Both the position numbers and the translations under genes were made by a program. Under the pieces are notes generated by a model. It saw nothing but the letters and a program-made list of their open reading frames with translations, was not told where the DNA came from and did no database searches. Positions 9,593-17,649 of a DNA stretch of 64,000 nucleotides are shown piece by piece. Source of the stretch: Sphingobacteriales bacterium (GTDB lineage Bacteria; Bacteroidota; Bacteroidia; Chitinophagales; Chitinophagaceae); the NCBI GenBank assembly GCA_004144185.1, contig SEFP01000001.1, positions 930,001-994,000 of the forward strand, read 5' to 3'. The first letter of the stretch is position 1, and the number at the start of each line of letters is the position of its first letter.

Positions 9593-10561
9593 ATGACACA
9601 GGGTTCGTATGATGCTTCGTTGGTATCGCCACAGGTACGTCTTGGACATCACACTAAAGGAGCCCGATTTGTCAATAAGGATGGATCGCCCAATGTGCGG
9701 CGGCGGGGCGAAAGCCGGTTCAGCAGCTTCAACATCTACCATTATCTGCTTCAGATGCAGATGGGAAAGTTTTTTTTACTGGTGCTGGGGTTCTACACCA
9801 TCATCAATTTCCTGTTTGCCACCTTTTATTACCTGTTTAGTCTGCCGCATCTCGAAGGCATTATTCATGGAACCCCGGCCGAGAATTTTGAAGAAGCGTT
9901 CTTTTTCTCGTCTCAGACACTGACCACCGTAGGCTATGGCCGCATCAGTCCGGTGGGGCTGGTCACCAACTCTATTGCTGCATTGGAAGCACTGATCGGT
10001 ATTCTGACGCTGGCGCTTATTACCGGTACGCTCTACGGCCGGTTTGTACGCCCCAGAGCCTACGTCCGCTTCAGTTTTTTCGCGCTGATGGGCATCCACG
10101 AGGGCGAGCCGGCGATTATGTTTCGACTGGTTACCAGTAAAAAAACCAAGATTCATGATCTTCAGATCAAAGTCACCGCATCGCTGTTGAAACAAGACCA
10201 GCCGGGCTATGATTTTGTACCGCTGGACTTACAGAATGACCGGCTCAACGCCCTGTACCTGAGCTGGCTGGTTGTGCACCCGATCACGCCCGAGAGTCCA
10301 TTTTACGGACTTACCGAAGTCGATTTTGCGCAACGGGATGTAGAACTGTTTGTACACCTGACCGGCTTTGACGAGCAGTTTAGCAGCAACGTCGTGGCCC
10401 GGACCAGCTACATTCATACCGAGATGATTCACAATGCTTCTTTTGTACCCATGTATGAGGATCTGGAAGAGCATACCATATTGTACCTCAACCGGTTGAA
10501 CCAGTACAACCAGTATCCGGGAACGGTTGCCAGCAATTCCGGAAATGTATCCGCCGGATAG
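9593..10561 (+). CDS. Inward-rectifier K+ channel (KirBac-like)
   Basis: The 322-residue protein has the Kir architecture. An amphipathic N-terminal 'slide' region with RFSSFNIYHYLL is followed by TM1 (about 59-84) and a pore helix. The K+ selectivity filter TVGYG lies at about 112-116, and TM2 runs over about 130-150. A cytoplasmic immunoglobulin-like IRK domain follows (AYVRFSFFALMG...MFRLVTSKKTKI). The pore of four such subunits should conduct K+ inward; gating in prokaryotic relatives responds to lipids and pH. The gene is divergent from the efflux operon and appears monocistronic. A TAATTTTTG sequence 24 nt before the ATG resembles a -7 box with one extra spacer base. Confidence 0.92.
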   Translation: MTQGSYDASLVSPQVRLGHHTKGARFVNKDGSPNVRRRGESRFSSFNIYHYLLQMQMGKFFLLVLGFYTIINFLFATFYYLFSLPHLEGIIHGTPAENFEEAFFFSSQTLTTVGYGRISPVGLVTNSIAALEALIGILTLALITGTLYGRFVRPRAYVRFSFFALMGIHEGEPAIMFRLVTSKKTKIHDLQIKVTASLLKQDQPGYDFVPLDLQNDRLNALYLSWLVVHPITPESPFYGLTEVDFAQRDVELFVHLTGFDEQFSSNVVARTSYIHTEMIHNASFVPMYEDLEEHTILYLNRLNQYNQYPGTVASNSGNVSAG

Positions 10562-10567
10562 ATCGCT

Positions 10568-10575
10568 TATTTTTG
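10568..10575 (+). promoter_or_regulatory. -7 box TATTTTTG for the glycosyltransferase gene
   Basis: Exact TAnnTTTG match 25 nt upstream of the ATG at 10601, just after the channel gene stop. It supports the ATG start and an independent transcript. Confidence 0.6.
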
Positions 10576-10600
10576 GTCTTTGCCTTTCCGGATTTCTCAG

Positions 10601-11464
10601 ATGCTGGTCTCTGTTGTCATTGTCAACTACAACACGTTTGCGCTTACCTGTGCCTGCATCGAAACGGTGCTCCGGCAAACCCAATCGGTAGCCTACGAAA
10701 TCATTGTAGTCGACAATGCGTCTACCGAGCGGCCGGCCGCTGATTTCAAAATAGCCTTTCCGAAGATTAAGCTGGTGGCCTGTTACGAAAACGGAGGTTT
10801 TGCCAAAGGCAACAATGCCGGTATTGCCGTGGCGGAAGGCGACCTGATTCTGCTGTTCAACAGTGATGCCTTCCTGGAAGAAGACGCCATTGGCAAAGCA
10901 GCAGATTATCTACGATCTCACCCCAAACTGGGTGTGCTTACCGTACGACTCCGGTACCCCGATGGACGGGTGCAACACTACGCCCGGCGATATAAGGCCC
11001 TGAAATATGAGTTGCTGGATCTGATCCGGCCGTTGCTGTATCTGCTGCCATACCGCCGAAGAGCCGCGCTGATGCTGAATCAATACTATAAAGGCGATTT
11101 TGATGTGTTGTGCGACTGGGTCGGAGGCGCATTTATGCTGTTACGCCGTGAAGCGCTGGACAGTCTTCCGGAAGGACGGTTGGACGAGCGGTATTTTATG
11201 TATGGCGAAGATCAGCTCTGGTGTATGCAGTTGCACAGTCAGGGCTGGCAGATCGGCTGCTTTGCCGGCACGGAAGCCATTCATCTGGAAGGCGGGAGCG
11301 AGCGTCGGTCGAAGGGCAAGCGCTGGAACGGGCTGTTGCTGAAACGGGAACTGGAGCTGTACCGGTTGCGCTGGGGTACAGGACTGCAGTATTGGACTTT
11401 TACAGGTGTTTTTACAGTCAAGCGGGCCATTGCCTTCGCTCTTCTTAAAGTGTTGGGGAAGTAA
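10601..11464 (+). CDS. Glycosyltransferase family 2
   Basis: This is a GT-A fold glycosyltransferase, probably adding a sugar to an envelope glycan or lipid carrier. The 287-residue product opens with VSVVIVNYNTFALT, then VDNAST, ENGGFAKGNNAGI and the DXD-equivalent LLFNSDAF. The acceptor-side GGAFMLLRREAL and DERYFMYGEDQLWCMQLH motif of the rhamnosyltransferase-like GT2 subgroup are also present. The start is ATG 10601, because an upstream TTG would add seven residues before the conserved beta strand and lies near the promoter box. It has no membrane segments apart from a weak C-terminal one. Donor and acceptor are unknown; no capsule cluster surrounds it. Confidence 0.92.
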   Translation: MLVSVVIVNYNTFALTCACIETVLRQTQSVAYEIIVVDNASTERPAADFKIAFPKIKLVACYENGGFAKGNNAGIAVAEGDLILLFNSDAFLEEDAIGKAADYLRSHPKLGVLTVRLRYPDGRVQHYARRYKALKYELLDLIRPLLYLLPYRRRAALMLNQYYKGDFDVLCDWVGGAFMLLRREALDSLPEGRLDERYFMYGEDQLWCMQLHSQGWQIGCFAGTEAIHLEGGSERRSKGKRWNGLLLKRELELYRLRWGTGLQYWTFTGVFTVKRAIAFALLKVLGK

Positions 11465-11582
11465 AAAAGGCATTCCGGAATAGATACTGGTGGCAAGGCG
11501 GTACGAATTTTAAACAAGCGTTGCGGCAACGGTCGCCGGGGCAGGACCCTGTATTCCGGCGTTGTCAGCGCCTCCATATCGT

Positions 11583-12323
11583 ATGAAAACTTTTTTTCTC
11601 GCTACCTCTTTAATGGCTGCCGCTATGACTGCCGATGCCCAGAATCTCAAAACCGTTTCGTACGCCGACGGTGCCCAGCAACTTTCGGGTTTGATGACCC
11701 CTCAATCCGGCAAAAACCGTCCCGGTGTTTTGATTCTACCGGCCTGGAAAGGCATTGACGACGAGGCCAAAGAAGCCGCCCAAATGCTGGCCAAAGAAGG
11801 CTATACGGCATTTATCGCGGATATTTACGGCGTAGACAAGGTGCCTAAAAACAATGATGAGGCCAAAGTGATGTCCGGAATGTTTAAGGAAGATTACGCC
11901 TTGTACCAGAAGCGGATTTCACTGGCGCTGGAACAGTTTAAGAAAGCCAGCGGCACAGATCGGGTGGCTATCATTGGATACTGCTTTGGCGGTACCGGTG
12001 CGCTGGAAGCCGCGCGGGGACAATTACCGGTACTGGGCGTTGTGTCGATTCATGGCGGCCTGGCGAAAGCCGAAAACCGCCCCAACGGACCAATGGGCGT
12101 TAAAGTATTAGTGGAACATCCGGATCAGGATGCCAGTGTCACTCCGGAACATCTGCAACAGCTGCGAACCGAACTCAACGAAGGCAAGGCGGATTGGCAG
12201 CTCATTACCTATGCCTATTCCAAGCATACCTTCACCGATCCCAAATCACCGGATTACAATCCGACCATGGCGAAGCGGGCCTGGCAGCATACCCTGCTGT
12301 TTCTGAAAGAGGTCCTTCGATAA
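11583..12323 (+). CDS. Secreted dienelactone hydrolase family protein
   Basis: This alpha/beta hydrolase of the dienelactone hydrolase family has 246 residues. It has a signal peptide (MKTFFLATSLMAAAMTADAQ) and is therefore periplasmic or exported. The Cys nucleophile lies in IGYCFGGTGA (about Cys134). The acid is in the EHPDQDASV segment (about Asp181/183) and the histidine in YSKHTFTDP (about His215), giving a Cys-His-Asp triad. The natural substrate is not deducible; many such proteins in Bacteroidota are uncharacterised esterases. It is followed by a very strong hairpin that probably ends its transcript. Confidence 0.92.
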   Translation: MKTFFLATSLMAAAMTADAQNLKTVSYADGAQQLSGLMTPQSGKNRPGVLILPAWKGIDDEAKEAAQMLAKEGYTAFIADIYGVDKVPKNNDEAKVMSGMFKEDYALYQKRISLALEQFKKASGTDRVAIIGYCFGGTGALEAARGQLPVLGVVSIHGGLAKAENRPNGPMGVKVLVEHPDQDASVTPEHLQQLRTELNEGKADWQLITYAYSKHTFTDPKSPDYNPTMAKRAWQHTLLFLKEVLR

Positions 12324-12375
12324 GCGCATCAGAGGATTTTCCGGAAATAGGTTTCAAAAGATTTTGATTTTAGAA

Positions 12376-12408
12376 CCGGCCGCATGGGTTTTAAACCCAT
12401 GCGGCCGG
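12376..12408 (+). terminator. 16-bp perfect hairpin ending the hydrolase transcript
   Basis: A near-perfect inverted repeat has arms at 12376-12391 and 12393-12408 (CCGGCCGCATGGGTTT and its complement, T92 unpaired). GGCTATTTTT follows. The T-run after the stem is at the same time the core of the -7 box of the next gene. Confidence 0.75.
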
Positions 12409-12410
12409 GC

Positions 12411-12418
12411 TATTTTTG
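12411..12418 (+). promoter_or_regulatory. -7 box TATTTTTG, 4 nt before the next start codon
   Basis: Exact match to TAnnTTTG. Only four bases separate it from the ATG at 12423, so transcription should begin at or within a few bases of the start codon. Confidence 0.65.
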
Positions 12419-12422
12419 ACGC

Positions 12423-13343
12423 ATGATTCGTTTCTACTTAGTATTGATTTTGCTTAGTATTGGATGGAGTAGCTGGGCTCAAAAAGTGCAGTTGCGGCTC
12501 AATCTGGAAGCCGGAAAAACCTACCAGCATGCTGTCACTTCCAAAATGCATTCGTTTATTGTTGCGGAAGACGGACACATGGGCTTGGATATCACAATAA
12601 ACGGGGTGTACTCTTTTCATGTAAAATCCATTAATTCGGATCAGGAGTACGAGATGGAAACCCGTTTTGAAAAGCTTTCGATGACCATGGCCATGCCGCA
12701 GGGAACCCTTTCGTTTTCATCGGAAAGTGAGGACACCAGCGATCCATTCTCAATGATTATGACCAGTATTGTGGGCCATCCCATTCCACTCCGCATGAAT
12801 TCGCTGGGTACGATTACGTTTATAGATACGAGTACCACCCTCTGGGATCAGGCGGTAGAACGATATGTTCCGGAAGCCAAACGGGTACAGGTAAGAGCGC
12901 AGTTAATGAAAAGTTTTGGTCCGGAAAGTATGAAAACGCAGCTGGAACTGGTAACAGAGTTTTATCCGGAAGCGATGGTGTCCCGACAGGATACCTGGGT
13001 CAAGAGTGCGACACACCACAGCCAGGGTATGGATATGACCACGACCAATACCTACCGGTTGGAAGCTGTCAGTCCGGACTCGATCCGGATCAGCGGTATC
13101 GGAGTGGTTCAGCCCAAAGCGGCCGGCGACTATATTCAGGGAAGCAGCGGGTATACCAGTTCCAATCTTTCCGGAAAAAACAGTTTCCAGCTGACGATGG
13201 ACCGGAAATCCGGCTGGCTCAGAAGCGGAACGGTTACACAGGATATCAGCGGTGAGATCTATGTCAAGCCAACATTGGAGGCAACCGACAGCAGTAAGAT
13301 CTTTATGGAGATGAACGGTGAAACCGTGCTATCAGCGAATTAA
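12423..13343 (+). CDS. Secreted DUF6263-like protein
   Basis: The 306-residue product has a clear signal peptide (LVLILLSIGWSSWAQ). The mature start KVQLRLNLEAGKTYQHAV has the L-x-L-x2-GKTY pattern of DUF6263, Bacteroidota secreted beta-rich proteins of unknown function. The rest alternates beta strands (INGVYSFHVKSI, YEMETRFEKLSMTM, NSFQLTMDRKSGWL) and contains no cysteines in the mature part. Its transcript is predicted to be leaderless or nearly so. The ATG must be close to correct because the signal peptide begins there. Family assignment is tentative; no catalytic motif is seen. Confidence 0.8.
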   Translation: MIRFYLVLILLSIGWSSWAQKVQLRLNLEAGKTYQHAVTSKMHSFIVAEDGHMGLDITINGVYSFHVKSINSDQEYEMETRFEKLSMTMAMPQGTLSFSSESEDTSDPFSMIMTSIVGHPIPLRMNSLGTITFIDTSTTLWDQAVERYVPEAKRVQVRAQLMKSFGPESMKTQLELVTEFYPEAMVSRQDTWVKSATHHSQGMDMTTTNTYRLEAVSPDSIRISGIGVVQPKAAGDYIQGSSGYTSSNLSGKNSFQLTMDRKSGWLRSGTVTQDISGEIYVKPTLEATDSSKIFMEMNGETVLSAN

Positions 13344-13368
13344 CGCGCGCTTCCGGAAATTCATTTTA

Positions 13369-13938
13369 TCACCGAATGCCTTTTCCGGAAACAGTATCCG
13401 GTCGCAGATCAAAATTGACGATCCAGACATCTGTAGTGGCTTCCGGAAACTGCTGCAATTGTTCGACCAATTGCTTGCGGCGTGAACGGTACGTAGGAAT
13501 CTGATCCAGAAACTGACCGGAACCTATCACGATGGTGTTTTTCCGGTTGGTATCCGGATAGGTCTGACTACAAGCAAGGTCCAGAAGGGTTAGAAGAGAC
13601 TTGAGGGTCCGGGTAGAATCCGGTTTCAGTGTATTCGTTTTAAACGTACTCAAGGTCTTGAATTCGCAGGTACCGGTGCCGGTAGACGCTACTAATTGTC
13701 CTTTCGGATCGTAGATATTGATAAAGCTGACCTGATCCAGATACTGCGCGGCGGTTTTGTCTTTCGGCAGTCCTTTCCGGATGCGGTAGGTTGCCCGGAC
13801 CATCGGGTATTGGGTGTTTTCCAACCGGCAGGCCTCTTCGTCTGACAACCGGTTGAACGTACCCTTCCGGGAGAGTGAACAGGCGCACAAGCTGGTCAGG
13901 ACTACCAGAAATACAATCAGGTTTGGTTTTAAAATCAC
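13369..13938 (-). CDS. Hypothetical lipoprotein, last gene of the secreted-protein cluster
   Basis: The 189-residue product has a lipoprotein signal (FLVVLTSLCACS, lipobox LCAC) and otherwise no recognisable family. The middle carries SFINIYDPKGQLVASTGTG and two further cysteines (GTCEF, LACSQ). The C-terminal half has an alternating pattern with NTIVIGSGQFLDQIP and TTDVWIVNFDLRP, reminiscent of a Rossmann-like or vWA-like fold, but this is only an impression. Its ATG overlaps the stop of the preceding frame in an ATGA quadruplet. It was therefore translationally coupled to the thioredoxin-like gene that is now frameshifted. Confidence 0.75.
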   Translation of the reverse strand: MILKPNLIVFLVVLTSLCACSLSRKGTFNRLSDEEACRLENTQYPMVRATYRIRKGLPKDKTAAQYLDQVSFINIYDPKGQLVASTGTGTCEFKTLSTFKTNTLKPDSTRTLKSLLTLLDLACSQTYPDTNRKNTIVIGSGQFLDQIPTYRSRRKQLVEQLQQFPEATTDVWIVNFDLRPDTVSGKGIR

Positions 13939-14560
13939 GATTTCAGCTTTTTAAGGAAATACCGGACGACATCTTCCGGATATGGATTTTGATAGCCTCT
14001 CGTGCCATGGAACAGCAGCTCACCGGTCTGCGGGCGAAAAAGATAATACTTGGGCGTTGCGATGATATCAGCGCTTGCGGCCGGGAAGGCAGCTTTAAGC
14101 AGCTCATCGGAACGTTTACGGGCGTCTTCCCGCAGAAAGGTTCCGGACCTGTAGCGCTCGGATGGAATCATCCGGACAATCTGTGAATCCAGCTGTGAGA
14201 AGAAAGCCGGGAACGAGCTACAGGCTTTTAGATCATCTCCCAGCACAAACAGGTACTGAACGTTATAGCCTTCCGAAACCAAACCATTCAGGTATGCAAT
14301 CGCAGGAGACGTTCCGCCACAACCGGAAGACGAGGAAACGATTACAACCAGGTCTTTATCGTCATACCGGCGGATCAGGCTCCAAAGTCCTGCTGTATCG
14401 GCAAAGTAGATCCGGTACTGGAGTCATACGTCAGTCCGGTGCTGACCACCTGAAAACCCGTTTGACAGGGAACCGATTTTCGTTGTCCGGAAGCACTGGT
14501 GATACTGCCTATTCCCAATAGGACACCGATGGTTATTTTAATAAGCAGGTATGACTTCAT
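13935..14560 (-). pseudogene. Frameshifted thioredoxin-fold secreted protein (copy B2)
   Basis: Three frames together reconstruct a paralogue of the intact gene at 16139-16735. Frame one from ATG 14560 gives a signal peptide and SVPCQTGF up to LTYDS. Frame two gives QYRIYFADTAG and VSSSSGCGGTSPAIAYLNG. Frame three gives VSEGYNVQYLFVLGDDL through TPKYYLF to NPYPEDVVRYFL. The first shift (about 14419-14423) is explained by one missing C in TCC(C)AG. The second (about 14278-14287) fits loss of one copy of a GGTTT tandem. Both are at repeat runs, so real mutation, sequencing error or phase variation are all possible. It ends overlapping the lipoprotein start. Confidence 0.75.
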
Positions 14561-14633
14561 AAGTGACTTCAAATCTGAATGAGATAGGTGTGCAGCATCC
14601 GGTTCTGGAAGAATAGTCGTCTGTAAAGGCGCG

Positions 14634-15593
14634 TTACAGTCGGTTGCTGAGGTAAAATCCAATCATAAACTGATTGGTCCAGAACACCCGGTCCTGGATG
14701 GATTCATCGTATTTCATCTGCGTAATCATGGTCAGGCGCAGGTTTTTTAAAAACAAAAAATGCAGGGCATTACTGATGTCGGCGGTGTATCCCGGCAATC
14801 GTCCCAGCTGGAGCCGGGAGGCAAAAATGTTGGCGTTAAACGCCCAGCCGATCTTTTTGGAAACCATGCGGGGCGGCACATTCACGATCAGATTCAGCCC
14901 GAAATCGGTGGCGTCTTTTTCGCCTTTGTGCACGCCATACAGTACATCCGACTGTCGGGTATCGTACAGCTCCTTGTTTCGGATGCGGGTAACCTTACCG
15001 CCAACCAGTCCCAGATCCACGGTGGCACCGGTGGCATGCTGCCAGCTTAACCCAAGGGAAAACACTTTGTATCCGGGCGACAGGTAATCGGAGAACAGGT
15101 ACTGTTCGGTAGTGGTGTCGGTGTCCCGGTATTTACGGGTCGGCCAGAGCTGGCTTTTGATTTCGTACGACCCCATCAGACTGACGCCGTTTTTACGCAG
15201 GGGAATCTGAAGGGCATTCCGGAAGGTGTAGACGTCGGTGGTCTTCTCAGTGGTACTGTCGAAATAGTGTCGAAACCCATACTCGTTGACCAGATACGTA
15301 CGGATGGTAAACCGCCGGAACTGCGCCCGGTTGTTGATAGAGAAGTTGTAATTAAAGTTCAGCTGGTTTTTGAGGTTGTCTTCTTCCAAGGCGTTTTCGT
15401 ACCGAACCGCTGTAAACGTGGCGAAGAAGTCATATGTCAGCACATTGATCAGGTCATACCCACGATCCGGCACACGGGAAGCGGTAATCGGCGTATCGAT
15501 AGCGGTTCGTTTTCCGGAATCGGACGGCAGACAGGCAGCCGCGCGGAGGGGACCCATCAGGAGCATCCATGTAACAAGCCACCCGATTTTCAT
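14634..15593 (-). CDS. Outer-membrane beta-barrel protein, DUF3078-like
   Basis: The 319-residue product has a signal peptide (WLVTWMLLMGPLRAAA). It continues as alternating amphipathic strands with aromatic ends (NQLNFNYNFSIN, RFTIRTYLVNEYGFRHYF, KVFSLGLSWQHATGATVDLGLVGGK) and ends in NQFMIGFYLSNRL, typical of an outer-membrane barrel. The segment DYLSPGYKVFSLGLSW resembles the DUF3078 family of Bacteroidota. It lies between the small secreted protein copy A2 and the frameshifted copy B2, on the same strand with short gaps, suggesting one operon. A role as surface partner or exporter of the small proteins is a guess. Confidence 0.75.
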   Translation of the reverse strand: MKIGWLVTWMLLMGPLRAAACLPSDSGKRTAIDTPITASRVPDRGYDLINVLTYDFFATFTAVRYENALEEDNLKNQLNFNYNFSINNRAQFRRFTIRTYLVNEYGFRHYFDSTTEKTTDVYTFRNALQIPLRKNGVSLMGSYEIKSQLWPTRKYRDTDTTTEQYLFSDYLSPGYKVFSLGLSWQHATGATVDLGLVGGKVTRIRNKELYDTRQSDVLYGVHKGEKDATDFGLNLIVNVPPRMVSKKIGWAFNANIFASRLQLGRLPGYTADISNALHFLFLKNLRLTMITQMKYDESIQDRVFWTNQFMIGFYLSNRL

Positions 15594-15617
15594 GACAGAA
15601 AAGCTTCAGAAAGGGGG

Positions 15618-16049
15618 TCAATACGCACCGAAGTCAATGACCATACTGCCGTCCGACTGTTTTTGAGCAGGGTAGGTGCCGACAGCGACGCGCAGTTCAT
15701 CCGGCCCTTTCAGACCGCTGATGATTTCTTTGCTGAGTGCAAAGGCTTCCTCAACTACAAACGTTCCGGAACGAAGCTTAGCCAGAACGTCTTCCGGGGT
15801 TTCCGACAGCGAGGCTGCGGGTAACCGCATGGTCAGGTGCATGGTTGTGGCATCCCAGGTAAAGGAAACGGTTAAGCTTTCTTTAGAGCTGATAGATTTA
15901 TTGCCCGTGGACGTCTCACAGACGCTGAGTCCACTACAGTTTTTACTGGCGCGACCAAACGAAACCTTGGAGGTGACCGTATCGGCCTGGGCCAGCAACG
16001 AAAGGGTGAGGGCGCACGAAAGCACCACCGGAAACAGTTTATATTTCAT
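15618..16049 (-). CDS. Small secreted C-x5-C protein, copy A2
   Basis: The 143-residue product has a signal peptide (LFPVVLSCALTLSLLAQA) and a compact beta-rich body. It shares layout and motifs with the 143-residue product at 16797-17228. In both, a VSF strand leads to a cysteine pair spaced C-x5-C (CSGLSVC here, CIGKGLC there). In both, the C-terminal motif G-x-YP (VGTYPAQ, TGNYPTR) is followed by a final strand. I recognise no described family. It stands 24 bp upstream of the beta-barrel gene. The base composition is ordinary for this genome, unlike its paralogue. The intact cysteine pair suggests a disulfide in the periplasm or outside. Confidence 0.75.
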   Translation of the reverse strand: MKYKLFPVVLSCALTLSLLAQADTVTSKVSFGRASKNCSGLSVCETSTGNKSISSKESLTVSFTWDATTMHLTMRLPAASLSETPEDVLAKLRSGTFVVEEAFALSKEIISGLKGPDELRVAVGTYPAQKQSDGSMVIDFGAY

Positions 16050-16138
16050 GGGAACTAACTTTTATGTTTTGCACACGTTTTTTGTACCGCAATCATCTAG
16101 CTAGATTGCATATGGCAAGTTCAGTGTAGTCCGTACAC

Positions 16139-16735
16139 CTAAATTTTTTCAAGAAAATAGCGCACTATATCCTCTGGATATGGATTTTTATAGTAGCGAA
16201 ATCCGTGAAATAAAAGCTCACCCGTACTAGGACGAAAAATGTAAAATTTAGGTGTTCCAATTACATCTTTTTTTCCTTCAGGAAATGCATCCTTTAATAA
16301 ATCGTCTGAACGTTTGCGATTGTCACCCTTGGATGAGTAAAAGGCTACTGGTACTACTCGTATAATTTGACTATCTATATCATGAAAGAAATTTTGAATA
16401 TTATTGTAGTTATCTAAATCATCACCAGCTACAAATATATATTTTACATTATAATTTGATTTAATTAAATCTTTTATATAACCAATTGCATTATCTGTTC
16501 CACCACATTTTGTAGAACTGGAGATTAACACAATCAGACTTTTATCTTTAAAGTTGCTAAGTATGTTTTTTAACCCCTCCCTATTTGCCATGTATATGTT
16601 GTACTGGCTATCATATAAAAGTTCATTATTAATAAGAACTTTAAAAGAACTTTTACAACTAAAGTCTTTATCCTTAGCATTTATAGGGAATGAGAAGAGG
16701 AAGGATAGAACTCCCACAAAGAGAGAATATTTCAT
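16139..16735 (-). CDS. Secreted thioredoxin-fold-like protein, intact copy B1
   Basis: The 198-residue product has a signal peptide (YSLFVGVLSFLFSFPINA). It contains FSCKSSFKV near the mature N-terminus and the strand LIVLISSSTKCGGTDNAIGYI. VKYIFVAGDDL and a cis-Pro-like strand GTPKFYIFRPSTGELLFHG follow, with the end NPYPEDIVRYFL. This order resembles TlpA/thioredoxin folds, but the usual CxxC is replaced by a single Cys in KCGGT. Both cysteines are conserved in the frameshifted copy. DNA here is AT-rich and free of TTCCGGAA, unlike flanking genes, suggesting transfer. The start is ATG 16735, chosen because the signal peptide begins there. Function is unknown. Confidence 0.78.
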   Translation of the reverse strand: MKYSLFVGVLSFLFSFPINAKDKDFSCKSSFKVLINNELLYDSQYNIYMANREGLKNILSNFKDKSLIVLISSSTKCGGTDNAIGYIKDLIKSNYNVKYIFVAGDDLDNYNNIQNFFHDIDSQIIRVVPVAFYSSKGDNRKRSDDLLKDAFPEGKKDVIGTPKFYIFRPSTGELLFHGFRYYKNPYPEDIVRYFLEKI

Positions 16736-16755
16736 TTTATTTTCATTTTTTAATG

Positions 16756-16790
16756 TATAGCTGAGGTGAAAAAGTTTCACCTCAGCTATA
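16756..16790 (-). terminator. 16-bp hairpin between A1 and B1
   Basis: A perfect inverted repeat (16756-16771 with 16775-16790, loop AAG) begins 6 bp after the A1 stop and ends 20 bp before the B1 start. On the minus strand no T-run follows. It may therefore attenuate or stabilise the upstream message rather than fully terminate. Confidence 0.55.
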
Positions 16791-16796
16791 TAGTTT

Positions 16797-17228
16797 TTAA
16801 TTTAAAATTACGTACCAAATATTTCTATCTTTATCATACCTGGTGGGGTAATTTCCAGTAGGTATAACAAGAGACTCACGAATGCCGATTGATGAAAGTT
16901 CGTTAGCTTGGAATTTTAGCTCTGATACTGGATAGCTTCCACTTGCCAACTCTTTTGGAAAACTCTTATTGAACTCGGTACCAGGCACGAAGATTACTCG
17001 CCCTTCGTCATCAATTCCGATATTTCCCTTAAAGGATAAAGCATCAGCTCTAACACTAATCTTACAAAGACCTTTTCCTATACATTCAGCCGATGTTCGA
17101 TCCGCATTCCACTCCTTTGAACCCTTCTCGAAACTAACTTCAAAGCCAAATAGCTTGATTGCTGCCTGTGCTTGGTAAGACATTGCGCTAACAGCCATAA
17201 GGCCTAGAGCTAAAACGATTTTTTTCAT
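16797..17228 (-). CDS. Small secreted C-x5-C protein, copy A1 (AT-rich)
   Basis: The 143-residue product has a signal peptide (MKKIVLALGLMAVSAMSYQAQA). The mature part includes FEVSFEKGSKEW, the cysteine pair CIGKGLC, and the C-terminal TGNYPTRYDKDRNIWYVIL. Length, cysteine spacing and the YP motif match copy A2 at 15618-16049, although overall identity is low. The start is ATG 17228, where the signal peptide begins; a longer frame to 17297 is not supported. It is first in the minus-strand cluster, followed by a hairpin and the thioredoxin-like gene. DNA is AT-richer than the surroundings and lacks TTCCGGAA. No known family was recognised. Confidence 0.75.
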   Translation of the reverse strand: MKKIVLALGLMAVSAMSYQAQAAIKLFGFEVSFEKGSKEWNADRTSAECIGKGLCKISVRADALSFKGNIGIDDEGRVIFVPGTEFNKSFPKELASGSYPVSELKFQANELSSIGIRESLVIPTGNYPTRYDKDRNIWYVILN

Positions 17229-17649
17229 ACTTTTGAATTTGTTTAGTAGTGAGATTCCGCAGATGATGAGTCGAATTTTTACCTGCGGCGTTTCCACAAA
17301 CAGTTTTAGTTTAGAAAAGAGTCTTGCTGACTGTGCACCGTCAGCGGACTCTTTTCGTCTTTAAACCCCTTTCGGAACGCGACACAAAGATTGAGCGGAC
17401 CGGTTGCTTCCTGCAAGCTTTTTGGCCACTCATTTTATCCAAAATAGAAAACCGTTTTTCTGCTGTCAGAAAATTGGATCATTCTCGCACTCAAAGTCAG
17501 TTTGATTTTCCATTTTGGAAAAAGACGGCCATCGGACCGTTTTTCAGAACCCTTATCAGGGGTATATTGCCGCGTAATTTTTTTCTCCCCAAAAATTAGT
17601 GTTATGTCTATTCTTTTATCGTTTTACAACCATTTAAAATTTACGCGTT
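17229..17649. other. Divergent intergenic region upstream of A1 and the XRE gene
   Basis: This 421-bp AT-rich stretch separates two diverging genes. It contains an imperfect dyad CCGCAG/CTGCGG about 35-65 bp upstream of A1, which could be an operator. No credible coding frame is seen: the open frames lack signal peptides, motifs and normal codon use. No exact TAnnTTTG box was found for either gene. It is the likely control region for the secreted module and the regulator. Confidence 0.5.
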
